From Sergeia podlipaevii (taxonomy: Eukaryota > Euglenozoa > Kinetoplastea > Trypanosomatida > Trypanosomatidae): 64,000 nucleotides of DNA. The translations under genes were made by a program, and so were the position numbers. The stretch covers positions 122,242-186,241 of the forward strand of contig JASANZ010002270.1 of assembly GCA_030849805.1 (NCBI GenBank). The letters are read 5' to 3'. The notes under the pieces were generated by a model. That model had not been told where the DNA came from and ran no database searches. It saw only the letters and a list, made by a program, of their open reading frames with translations. Below, piece by piece: positions 52,414-62,981 of the stretch (the stretch's first letter is position 1; the number at the start of each line of letters is the position of its first letter).

Positions 52414-55400
52414 TGATATTTTCCAATTGCTCTTTTTAAAGGTGAAGCACACGAAGGGGTTTATTTTTTTACTTCTGATTTTTTTTTTGTTTTTGTATGT
52501 GTGTTGGTATATGCATGCATTTATTGTATTTTCTCCTTTTTTTTTGCTTGCTGCCCCACTCCTCCCTTGAAAAGTGTGTACACATTGCGTGGTGTATGTT
52601 TTGATTGTGAAAGTCTTTATTATGATAATTATTATTACTTCCTTTCACATGTTATAGCTTTTCTAACTTAAAAAAAAATATCTGTTTGTTTATCACTATT
52701 ATTATTATTACTATATTAAAGCGTTTTTTTGTTGTTGTTTGTTTGCAATAAACTCTTTTTTTTTTCTTTTTACTCCCCTCTCTCTGTTGTGTCCTTTGAT
52801 TGCATGGACCATTTATAATATAAATATATATATATAGTAAAACGCGCCTGTTAACGTAAGCTATTCATTTCATATCTTTTGAACCCTTTTATTTCTTTCC
52901 GTTTTGACTAGCAATTTTTCACTGGATGATACCTACTTTTTCTTCTTTCCCCCCTCTCAACTACAGCAGTACAGCGTCCCTTTTGCCTGTTGAGATGGCA
53001 ACACTGGTGCTTTACATATTCCTTTTTTAAAACTTTTTTTTTGTTATTCATTTTTAGGTGACTCTTGTTTGTTTGTATTTATCTCTATTTTTTTTTTCTC
53101 TTTCCCTTCCCTTTTTTTATTATGATGGTACCTTTGAGAATTCCTACCAACGTTGAAACGTGAAATATCTTATGCAGGAAACAAAAGCAAAAAAGTCAAC
53201 AAAAGCAGAAATACGTCCCCCCTCTCCTACACACAAACCTTACTCTAATGGTCGTGTCTAGTGTACTGGTCAATGTTTGATGCAGACGAAAAAAAAAAAA
53301 CTTTGCCCCTGACAGTGGCTGGACGTATTTGTGTCGGGATGCTTTGCTGGCTACTGCTATTTTATCATCATTTTATCAACATAAATGGGAGAAGGACGAC
53401 ATCACAACAAAGAAAAGCGAGGGAAGCAAGAAAAAAAAGTAATTTATGATTCAAAAAAATATAAAATAGGACAGTTACGAAGTTGAATGGTCTTACCTTT
53501 CCTCTTTTTTTGCTCGTTTACGTAGCGTACTCGAAAAAGATCGAAAAATGTTTGTCACGCAATGAGGAGCTGCTATTTTTCTTTCTTTTTTTTTTTTACA
53601 GATGTGTAAATGTATGTGCTCTCTCACATATCTGTGACTGTAAAATAATCGGTGATGGAAGCTATGACGCGAGAGAAAGAGAGGCCGTTGTGCTGCAATC
53701 TCAAAACAACTAAGTACATATTAATCGATTGGTATGCTGAATAAAGAACGGGAAAAACAATTATTGTACAATGGGCGACAAACAGGGACTTTGGCAAAAA
53801 ATGGGGGAAGATTACGAATTGATGCTTTTGAAGCAATGGGCGTATACATCGCCATGAATTTAACTCTTTTTTTTCTTTGCTTATAATTTTTGAGTTTTCC
53901 CTCCCGAAAAAAAGTTGAGTTTTGAAACGTACAAATGATTGCTTCCTTTACAAAAAAAAATCAAAGAACTTCAGGTTCTTTTTCTATTTTTTTTTTTTTT
54001 GTTGTTGTTGTTCTGTGTCTACTATAGGGCCAGAACGGTTTCTTCTTTAAAAAAAAAAAACAGTTATTTTTCTGGTTTATTTTCTGTTAGCTATTCACTT
54101 CGTCATAACACATATAGGAACAGTTTTTTTTTTCTTTTATTTAACTCCTTTTTTTTTCACCCCTTATAATTTATTTTAAATTCTGTACTATCATGTTTAC
54201 CGTGTACCTTACGCGCTCGCACTTGAAATCTGTCGTTTCTTTCTTTCTCTCTCTCTCTTTATCTCTTCGTACTGTGACTTGACGAACTTCTGTCACTAGG
54301 TAGCATTCGCGGAGTGTATAAGAGGGCTGAAGAAAAAAGTGTGAGAAATTGGGTGTCTGCTATTGCGTGATTCGCTTTTTTTTTATTTTTTTTTTGCTTT
54401 TTTTTTTATTTTGTTGTTCTTTTGTTTGTTTGTTATCTTTTTTATTGGTGTTATTACTACTATTATTATTATTATTACCTCTATCTTTTCATTTAAACCA
54501 TATGTATTATTGCCTGTGTTGAGTAGGCGTGTGAATGTGTGAGTGTGTGTGTGACGATGTATGGCGGACATCTCTATTCGCTAGTTGGGCATTTTGTAGT
54601 GCTTCCAAATTTTTGCGTGTTTTTTTTAAACTATTTCTACGTTTTTTTTTTTTCAGAAACTATGATTGCACCATCGAGAGCACTACCTTTGCGAATACTA
54701 TTGCCATATCTTATCTGAGTTAGCAATTGGGTGAAGCTGTGCTGTGAAAGCGTCTTCTCCTAATATTTAGCAGAGTTATTGATTTGTAGTCTTTTTTTCT
54801 CTTTCTTTCCTTTCGCTGCTGAGCACCATTACTATTTTTTTTAAAAAAAAAGGTTAAGCACGTATATATAATGTATATACGCCACATCAGTATGTTATGA
54901 TGATGTACGAAGCTTTTAAGTCGCGTTTATACTTTTCCGCATTTTTTCCTTTCTCTTACATCCACAACCGCAAACAAACAGTTTATTTTCTTTTTTAATG
55001 AAAAAAATAAACATTGATAATATGCATCAATTGTGTTTCTTTTTGTTCTGTATATATATGTATGACTTTTTTTTCATTTATCACGCGAAAGGAAGAATGA
55101 TCTTTGGTCAGCTCCAGTCTACATGTCAAACAGCTGCATTATTAAATATAATCAATTGCCGAATCAACGGAAGAATACAGAAAGGAGAGGGAGAGCAAAG
55201 CAGTGAAACACAGCAAGCGAAAAATATCGAAGAAAAACGGATAGAAGCTCACCTACTATATATCATCAGCTGAATGCGGTTTGTGGTGGGAATCGAGGAA
55301 AGAAGAGTATGTTATGCCTCTTCGCGTGTATGTACGTGTGCGTATATGTTGAAACTGTATTTTTTTTTCTCTTGTAGTGGGAATGTTTGATAAAGTAAAT

Positions 55401-55916
55401 AAATATACACATAAAATGAACGAAGAAGGAAATGGGTATATACGAGCTAGCTGTCAAGATCTTCCTTTACCTTCTTTTGTGTTGAAGTTCAGGCTTTGTT
55501 GGTCAGTTTATACCAGAAACATCTCTTATTGCTAGAACAAAAAAAAAAAGCGTTCCTCCTTTTAATTTAACTAGTAAACTTCACCTACACGTTTCGCTTT
55601 TGACAAACTCTTCCCATCATCGAGAGCGAGACAATAGTTTCAAAATAAATATTTAACAATATCATCATGACAAAGATCAAATGCTATCCTGCTTTTGAAT
55701 ATATATAATAGTATCTTTTCTTCCTGTTTCTTCTCGGGTTTTTTTTTCTGTTGATAATGTATTACAAGTAGCCGTAACAACGACGCGCAGCTTTTTTAAA
55801 AAAAAATTGCAGCAACCACGAAAAAAGAAATAGAGCGCGACGAAGAAAACGGAGAAAAAATCAGAAGCTGATTTGAAGAAGAGAAGAAACGCTAGCATAC
55901 TCCTTGAGCATACAGG

Positions 55917-55940
55917 CACACACACACACACACACACACA
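55917..55940 (+). repeat. (CA)n microsatellite
   Basis: About twelve CA units. Confidence 0.9.
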
Positions 55941-56183
55941 AACGAATATAGGTGTTGAAGCAAGTACAAAAGCACAAACAAGAAAAAAAGGGGAAATTCA
56001 CTGGTGTCAAATACACAACAAATAGGCAAAGCCACCTAGTATATTTTCCTTTTTTTATTATTATTCCTCTTTCTTCCTCCTCTCTCTCCCCCCATTTCTT
56101 TTCCCTTTTATATATACATACATTCATTTTTATTTTTATCTCTTTCTTTTTTTTTTGTAAAAAAAAAAAATATCTATATTACT

Positions 56184-56258
56184 TTTTTTTTTCCTTCCTT
56201 CCTTCTTTTTCTCTATATTTCTCTTTTATTTCTCCTTTTTACTACCACCGGATTGCAG
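56184..56258 (+). promoter_or_regulatory. Predicted spliced-leader acceptor (long polypyrimidine tract)
   Basis: About 60 bases of nearly pure T/C end in GGATTGCAG (AG at 56257-56258). No ATG is seen before 56531, implying a 5' UTR of about 270 bases for copy 3. Confidence 0.6.
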
Positions 56259-56530
56259 ATACATATACAGTGCACTTGGTATTTAAACAACAATAAAAAC
56301 GGACCTTTTTAAGCACAACGGGGAGTACATAAAATAAACGGAAACAAACAAAAAGGGGGAAAAAAGAAAGCGCGTGAGAGAAATCAAAACAAAAACTCAA
56401 GAAGACACAAACAAGGAAGAGACACACGCCTACTCACTCACTCCCTCACACGCGGATAGAAACACACATCAACACGCAGCGTGCGTGTGTACCACATCTC
56501 ATTTCTATTTAACATCTTAAAAAAAAAAAA

Positions 56531-59500
56531 ATGGGTGCCGTGCCGTCTAAAGATACCACCTCTCTTTTTTCCTACTTCCGTGGAAGCTACGAGGTGGGCC
56601 TCATCCCACTCACGAAGCACTTTTTTGGGAAAGAGGTTCAACAAGGCATTGATATCGAAAACAATGCTCAGCAGCAGCAGCAGCAACCTTTTCATTCTCA
56701 ACAGGTAGCATTTTTTTCTTCATACCCGCTCGCTGGTGCTGCTGCTGTTGCCACTGCTGGGAATGGGCCTACCACTACCAACACAAACCACCACTTTGGT
56801 GATGGCAAGCTTTCGAGCGCGACGCGAGCTCAGCTCCGGTCTCAACTACTGCAGATGCGACAAGACCCTGCTGTGCGCTACTCCAATGCGCGCGATGCCA
56901 AAAATATGGCCGAATCGCTAGCTGCACATTTGAGGGATCTGGCGAGCGGCGAGGGTGGTGGCGCCACGACTACTAATTCCGTGGCAGTAAAAACTGAGAG
57001 AAGAAACAGTGAAAATCAAGAAGTGACTGAGGCCGATAGTGCGGAAATGGAAAGGAAAAGCGGAGCGGAGGAGCAGAGCCCTTTGTTGTCCAAGTACTAC
57101 TGGGACATAATGCCACACAACAACTTTCATGAAGAGGACCTCGATCTCTTCTTGGAACTTGTGGAGAAGGCTCTTTATGAGTCTGATGAGGCCATGATCG
57201 CTGACGCCACCTACGCCGGCGAGGAGGATATCTTTGCAAACAGGACGACAGCAACGGCGGATGGCAACGAAAAGCCACCCGGCACTCCAGTACAGTTTAT
57301 GCCCATCCCCTGTGCCTTGTGCCTTGCTTACCCAGAAGGAAAAGAACGTCAGGGCTGCTTTGCACTCGATGGACGCAATATCAACATCATAGGCTACTTT
57401 GGATGTCTCACCGCAGAAATGCAGGAGGCCTTCAAAGTGGTGAAGCAAGAGATTGCTCCAGGTGCAGACGCTGCGCTTGCCGACGAGAACGCCTTGTATC
57501 TCAACACCGCTATTTTAACTTCCGCAGGTGATCGCACGTTGGAGCGGGTTCTGGTGCTTGCTGCGGTGATGCTCCGTCAACAGTTCCATACCGCCTACCG
57601 CCGAAGACTCATCGCCCTCAAAAAGGCCTCAGGCAGGATAGTGCCTGCTTCTACCACGTGCAATAATATGATGAATGGTGGTGGTTGTGGCGGCGGTGGC
57701 GGCGCTGTTGCTGCGACAACGAATGGCTCTTGCTTTGACAATGCCAACGCGATTGGAGATGTCACCACTGCACAACAACAGCAGCAGCAACAGATGCTTC
57801 TGGGTGAACTCTTATGCTCTCAGTACTACGCCCCGTCAGACCCTCTTTTTGCTTCTCCGCTGCCGCCACTGCCACAGGCAATATTCACACCGAACACTTC
57901 ACCTTACATGGCTGCGTCCACTAGTGTGATGGCAAACGGCAGCACCGTAAGCTCAGGGCCACAGTATGACCGCTCGCACTTCTTCCGGGGTTCATCTGCT
58001 GCGGCTGCTTCGACCGCAGCAGATGAACCTGGATCGACAGTACCAGTAGCGGCAGCAGCGCTTGCTGGGTCGCCACAGCTCTTCTCAGCGGCAGGAGCGG
58101 CAGCGGCGGCTGGAGGTAGTGGTCTGCCTCTTACAGCAGCAGAAGAGGATTCCATCACGTGGGGTTTCTTCCGCCGACTGGAGCGCATTAACGTCTTTAT
58201 TGAATCTTCAAGCAACAACTACTCTGCGCTCAAGTCCCTCACCGAAAACTTCGCCTTCCTGCACTGCCAAGTTCTTATCGATGCCAACGAGGGGGAGATG
58301 GTCCTGACCGACTTGCCTGATCTCCCCCCTGAGGAAACGCCAATCGACGGCGCTGCTACTGATACCGCAACAGCAGCTGGTGGAAACACGGATTTTGCCA
58401 CGTGCGATACCCCGCCGCTCCCATCATTAAAGAGCGAGCCCAGTGAGGTAAGCAGTGGCAGCAACAGCCCCTCACTCAAATCTGGTACTTCCAGCGCAAC
58501 CACACCGATGCATCGCGTGAACGCAAGCAGAAGAGGTCGCTCCAACATCCAGTTTTTGCTTTCCCCAGGCTCTCGTGTTTTGATCCACCTAAAGTCGAGC
58601 TACTTCCGCCAGGCAGTGATGTGGGCCAGTTGCCTCTTTCACTACCCTGCACGCCTCCCCGGGGGCAACTGGGTGCAGTACAAGCTGAAGGATGAGTGTG
58701 ACCACCTCCGGCAAATTCTGCAAAACAAGGACATGCTCATCGCGCACTGGCGCAAGCACGACGTGGCACACGCGTCCTCCTATCTCGGTCCTCTCACGAA
58801 ACGTCTTCTAGCACATGTGAAGGCGTTGCAGGAGGAAACTGAGCAGGCTCGCGCACTGCCCCTGGCACACTGGGAGAAGGAGCGAGTTTTTGTCAATCAG
58901 GACGGCCGCAAGTACGCTCTGCATCAGAGTCCCTATGGGACAATGCTCATCGGCGTACGCGCGCACGGCGTCTCCTGCAGTAGCGGAGGCGGCAACCTCG
59001 GTGTGAGTGTGGTTGGGACATCCAATAAGATTGCCAGCAGTAATAACATCAATAATACAAATAGTGCTGGCGGAGGTGGTGGTGTTCGCAAGGCGTGTGG
59101 CGCAGCTGCCGGCAGCAGCGCTATACACGGCGGCCATATGCACGGTCATTCCAGCATTGACCTCAACACAATGCAACGCGCTGGGATGCAGAGTGCACAC
59201 ATGGGTGGCGGGCCTAGTGCCACCATGTTCATGCCAGATCAGCGCTTCTCAGTGCCTTTAACGGCCGTTCCAGGAAGAGGCGGCAGCACGATCGCCTCCA
59301 TGGGGCACGGCGGCTTTTTCTTTTCTAGAGACCTGCAACAGCAACAACAGCAGCAGCAAGGAAGAGATTCGACGCCCATCATGCTTTTTTCTAATGCCGG
59401 TAGTGGCGCTGGAGCCCCGATTGCTATTCAGTTTTCTGGTGGGGTCATGGGGCAGCAGCAGCAGCAGCCACCACCACCACAACAACAACAGGTTTTGTAC

Positions 59501-61228
59501 ACCACTAGTTCTCAAGCAGAGTTACAGAGACAACAGCAGCTGCAGGCTCAAATGATGATGCAGGGAGGGGTATTCCTGCAACAGTCGAATGGTGCACCAG
59601 TGCAAAGCATTTCTGCACAGAACCTGGCCTCTGTTCAAGATCTTACCATGATGAATGCGACACCTGGTGACAATGCCGCCCTACCCATTGGCGGTGTACT
59701 GCCATTCTTTTCAGCACAAGGTGTAGCAAGTGGGGCTACTGCGCAGCCATTCTTCCTCTCCCCACCGACTACGACGACGACACCCGTGGATGATACTTCT
59801 GGCGGTGGTGTCTCTCTTGTGGGGCAACAGCAACAGCAGCAGCAGCAACAGCAAGCAATGTTCCTCAACCATTTCAGCATGATGACTGCAGGCAGTCAGC
59901 AGCAACAACAGCAACGGAACATTCAATTGCAGCCCACTGCCCTCTCTCTTGTCTCTGGTGTCTCCTCTTCACAAGGGCTCAGCTCACCCGGGCTACGCCA
60001 ACCCACAACTATGAATGGCGGTGCCAGCAGCACGCCAAGTAGCAACAACAATACTCCCTCACTCATTGGGCTCTCAGGCTCCCAGCTAACCACGCAACAT
60101 CAGCAGCAGCAGCAGGTTCCATCCGCTCCACCTGGCTACGTGGCCTCCATGAGCGCGTCCCAAAATGCACCATTCACTCCACAGTTCAGTGTGCATGCGG
60201 ATCCGCTATGTAGCAGCCGCAGCAGTGCGCATGGCGGCATGCAGGGGCAAAACTCTGGCTTTGGGGGAAGCACACCTCTACAGCTTCCTGGCGCTACTGG
60301 TGTTCTTGCTCCACCGCGCACAACTTGGCTGGAGACTGGGAGTAACCCTAGCAGTAGTCGCACCAATCACCCAAGCGCGCTTCACAACCCCTCCGTACGG
60401 TACTCCCCCCTTAAGACAAACATTTTTCCTAGCAACGGTGGTGTCATTGGCATAAGCAGTGGTGGTAGCGCCATGGAGCATCAGCAGCAGCGGAGATCGC
60501 CATTTAGCGGTGCAGAGATGAGCAGTTTTCCATCGAGCTTTTCTCTTGCCAATGAGGCCACTCCTATTGGTGATCTAAGCGGCTCTGGTCGGCTTCTCTT
60601 CTCCCAACAGGCCCAGCAGCAGCAAGGTGTGAGAGTGAGCGTGATGGCAGATCACTTAAATATCAATCAGGATCACCGCTTCAACGTTGTGCCTGCTGCC
60701 GCAACGACGGCAACCAATCCTTTTGGCCAGCATCTCTCCACTGACACGCAGAAGGGCTTGATACCGCCCGTCATCAGCAACAGCGGCAGTATCGATGGCA
60801 CCGCCAGCGGCGCTCCTCTTTCCGGATATTCCTATGTTATGCTTCCGTCGGGTCAGGTGGGCTGGCAGAACTTTACAAACCTGACTGGAGTTCAGGAAAT
60901 GAGCAGAATGGGTAGGCAAACACAACCACCACCACAACTGCAACAACAACAGCGGCAGCAGCAGCAGCAGCACACGTTGCAATCAGGCGCAAGTGAATTT
61001 ATGCAACAGCAGCTACAGACGATGATGATGCCCGCAGGCAGCAATCTCCAAAGTAACCAATATCATCACCAAACAGCTCTGCCATCAGCGACGATGTCAC
61101 TAGCGGCACAGCAGGCCTCAGATCAGCAGCAGCAGCAGCAGCAACGCACTGCCTCATATGGTAGTACTCAGTTGTTTGGGGGCACCGCAGGTCTGCACGG
61201 AGGTTCTTACATGATGTTCCAGCGTTAA
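56531..61228 (+). CDS. Q-rich tandem-family protein, copy 3, function unknown
   Basis: A 1565-residue protein, the longest copy. The N-terminus MGAVPSKD fits a myristoylation signal well (Gly2, Ser6, Lys7). Shared blocks in order: VGLIPLTKHFFGK (about 22-34); QLRSQLLQMRQDPAVRYSNA; LDLFLELVEKALYESDEAM; MPIPCALCLAYPEG with GRNINIIGYFGC (about 256-295); DRTLERVLVLAAVMLRQQF; NNYSALKSLTENFAF; a strand-rich block (GSRVLIHLKSSYFRQAVMWA); and LAHVKALQEETEQARA with HWEKERVF. Block order and spacing match copy 2 best (for example the DRTLERV helix and the GYFGC end). Low-complexity inserts (Gly, Ala, Ser) split the blocks. From about 930 the tail is Gln/Ser/Gly-rich with many short poly-Gln runs and contains YVMLPSGQVGW, similar to the end of copy 2. 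No enzyme motif is seen. Confidence 0.88.
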   Translation: MGAVPSKDTTSLFSYFRGSYEVGLIPLTKHFFGKEVQQGIDIENNAQQQQQQPFHSQQVAFFSSYPLAGAAAVATAGNGPTTTNTNHHFGDGKLSSATRAQLRSQLLQMRQDPAVRYSNARDAKNMAESLAAHLRDLASGEGGGATTTNSVAVKTERRNSENQEVTEADSAEMERKSGAEEQSPLLSKYYWDIMPHNNFHEEDLDLFLELVEKALYESDEAMIADATYAGEEDIFANRTTATADGNEKPPGTPVQFMPIPCALCLAYPEGKERQGCFALDGRNINIIGYFGCLTAEMQEAFKVVKQEIAPGADAALADENALYLNTAILTSAGDRTLERVLVLAAVMLRQQFHTAYRRRLIALKKASGRIVPASTTCNNMMNGGGCGGGGGAVAATTNGSCFDNANAIGDVTTAQQQQQQQMLLGELLCSQYYAPSDPLFASPLPPLPQAIFTPNTSPYMAASTSVMANGSTVSSGPQYDRSHFFRGSSAAAASTAADEPGSTVPVAAAALAGSPQLFSAAGAAAAAGGSGLPLTAAEEDSITWGFFRRLERINVFIESSSNNYSALKSLTENFAFLHCQVLIDANEGEMVLTDLPDLPPEETPIDGAATDTATAAGGNTDFATCDTPPLPSLKSEPSEVSSGSNSPSLKSGTSSATTPMHRVNASRRGRSNIQFLLSPGSRVLIHLKSSYFRQAVMWASCLFHYPARLPGGNWVQYKLKDECDHLRQILQNKDMLIAHWRKHDVAHASSYLGPLTKRLLAHVKALQEETEQARALPLAHWEKERVFVNQDGRKYALHQSPYGTMLIGVRAHGVSCSSGGGNLGVSVVGTSNKIASSNNINNTNSAGGGGGVRKACGAAAGSSAIHGGHMHGHSSIDLNTMQRAGMQSAHMGGGPSATMFMPDQRFSVPLTAVPGRGGSTIASMGHGGFFFSRDLQQQQQQQQGRDSTPIMLFSNAGSGAGAPIAIQFSGGVMGQQQQQPPPPQQQQVLYTTSSQAELQRQQQLQAQMMMQGGVFLQQSNGAPVQSISAQNLASVQDLTMMNATPGDNAALPIGGVLPFFSAQGVASGATAQPFFLSPPTTTTTPVDDTSGGGVSLVGQQQQQQQQQQAMFLNHFSMMTAGSQQQQQQRNIQLQPTALSLVSGVSSSQGLSSPGLRQPTTMNGGASSTPSSNNNTPSLIGLSGSQLTTQHQQQQQVPSAPPGYVASMSASQNAPFTPQFSVHADPLCSSRSSAHGGMQGQNSGFGGSTPLQLPGATGVLAPPRTTWLETGSNPSSSRTNHPSALHNPSVRYSPLKTNIFPSNGGVIGISSGGSAMEHQQQRRSPFSGAEMSSFPSSFSLANEATPIGDLSGSGRLLFSQQAQQQQGVRVSVMADHLNINQDHRFNVVPAAATTATNPFGQHLSTDTQKGLIPPVISNSGSIDGTASGAPLSGYSYVMLPSGQVGWQNFTNLTGVQEMSRMGRQTQPPPQLQQQQRQQQQQHTLQSGASEFMQQQLQTMMMPAGSNLQSNQYHHQTALPSATMSLAAQQASDQQQQQQQRTASYGSTQLFGGTAGLHGGSYMMFQR

Positions 61229-61258
61229 CTGTGGGACGAGATCTATTCTACATCGCCC

Positions 61259-61282
61259 TATATATATATATATATATATATA
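61259..61282 (+). repeat. (TA)n tract
   Basis: About twelve TA units, 30 bases after the stop of copy 3. Confidence 0.9.
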
Positions 61283-62042
61283 TTTGTAAAACAAAATAGA
61301 AAGCGGTGCGTGAAATGAGAGAGAGAGAAGGGAGAAGGGAAGGTGAGAATAGGATAGAAGAGCCGAACAATGAAACATCAACTATTTGTGTGTGCTCCCT
61401 TTTTTTTTGTAGTTTGCATTATGCGTATTGTTTCTGCTGCTTCGTCCCTTGTTGCGTTTGTCGCTGTTTTTTTTTTTTTTTCTCTCTCTCTCTCTTCTAC
61501 TTTTCCCCCATCTCTCGTTGTTGTTGTTGTTGTTGATTGCTTGTTTGTGTTTTCTTACTTTCCTTTCTAGTAAGAAAGAGCAAGCGCAATACTTTGGTGC
61601 GTTGTGAGACTTTTCTTGTGCTGTGTGATAGCTTTAAGACTACTTGGACGAGTAGCTGTCATCGTCTTCCAATATTTTTGTTTGTTTTCTGAAGCGTTTT
61701 CTTCATCTTCTTTTTAAAACGTTCATTGATACGCTATCTCCTTTTTGTTTCTCTTTGTACTGTTTTTTTTTTTTTCTTATCACCTCAAAAGATATTTTTT
61801 TTTTCTTTGCATATCTATATATGTATTCCTTTTCACTGTGCCGTCTCTTTACCTACTTCTCCTCACTTACTGTTTTCATCTCTCTCCCTTCTTTTTTTTT
61901 GTGTGTGTGTGTTGTTATTGTTGTTGTTGTCTTGTTTGGCCTTTGTGCTATATACCAGAGCTACTTGATGGTGGTGTTTTCGCAACAACAGTGAAGTCCA
62001 AGGAAGTGTTAGACTGTAAGAAAGCAAAGCGGAGATAGCGCA

Positions 62043-62061
62043 GTGTGTGTGTGTGTATGTG

Positions 62062-62098
<37 letters not shown>
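62043..62098 (+). repeat. (GT)n microsatellite
   Basis: About 28 GT units with two interruptions (GTAT and GTGC). It is the longest GT tract in the window. Confidence 0.92.
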
Positions 62099-62101
<3 letters not shown>

Positions 62102-62958
62102 AATTTGTGCAATTGGCTATATATATATTTGCCAACCCGCATTTTCTTTATATATATTTTTATTTATTTATTTATTTACACCCCCTCCACCTCTTCCTAT
62201 ACATTTCCATATAGTGTCATGCATATATATATGTATATATATATATGACTTCTTTGCACCGACACGGAGTAGTGTTTCGTGGATTCATTCTTCTCGATGG
62301 TGCAACAAAGAAAAAAAAAAGAGGGGGGATCTGTGCAGTTTGCATGTGTGAAATTCTTTGGAAATTCTCAATATCAAAATAGGTAGATATGATGGCGCAC
62401 TGCGCTGTATTGTGCAGAAGCAAAGATATTATTATTATCATATTTTTTCCCCTTTTTACTTTCCATTTTTGTTTGTTCTTGTTTTGTAGAATTATTATTA
62501 CTACGCTCACTTTCTTCTTCTTCTTCTTCGTTAATACTTACTTCTTATCTACGTATATATACATATATACGTTGCAAGAAGAGATGTGAAAGAGAGTCTT
62601 ATCTGCTGTGTCTGAATATACCGGTCTGTGTCTCTGTGTGTGTGTGTGTTTTCTCTTTTTTTATATTTCTGTTGTTCAACTAGTGTTGTCATATTCCCTT
62701 TTCTTTTATTATTTACGCTTTTTTTTTTTAGTGTGTGTGTTTTTTTTTTTACTATTATGATTATTTTTGCGGCTTTTTTTTATTTTTATTATTCTGTTCC
62801 TGCGGTAGTTGACAACATCCGTCGAGGTACATGTATATCTCTCTCCCTGTGTGTGTGTGTGCGCACACTCGTGCGTATGTGTAGTGAAGCAAGCAGTCCA
62901 CTCAAGGGATTCACGAGCTCACGTGCATCACTGTCATTGTTATCATTATCATTATTAT

Positions 62959-62981
62959 TATATATATATATATATATATAT
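62959..62981 (+). repeat. (TA)n tract after (ATT)n/(ATC)n
   Basis: About eleven TA units following an ATT/ATC-type repeat at 62935-62958. Confidence 0.85.

Larger units (their letters stand above)
52414..56530. other. Long non-coding spacer (4.1 kb) between copies 2 and 3
   Basis: AT/T-rich with many polypyrimidine runs, (TA)n at 52822-52836, (CA)n at 55917-55940, an 8-bp-arm hairpin at 54861-54881 and a long T/C tract at 56165-56250 leading to an acceptor. A 91-codon ATG frame at 54998-55273 has no conserved features. No gene is supported. Confidence 0.55.

Noticed and set aside
54998..55273. 91-codon ATG frame in the spacer between copies 2 and 3
   Set aside because: The N-terminal half is Phe/Tyr-rich from T-rich DNA. 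Codon use is AT-ended, unlike neighbouring genes, and no motif is seen.
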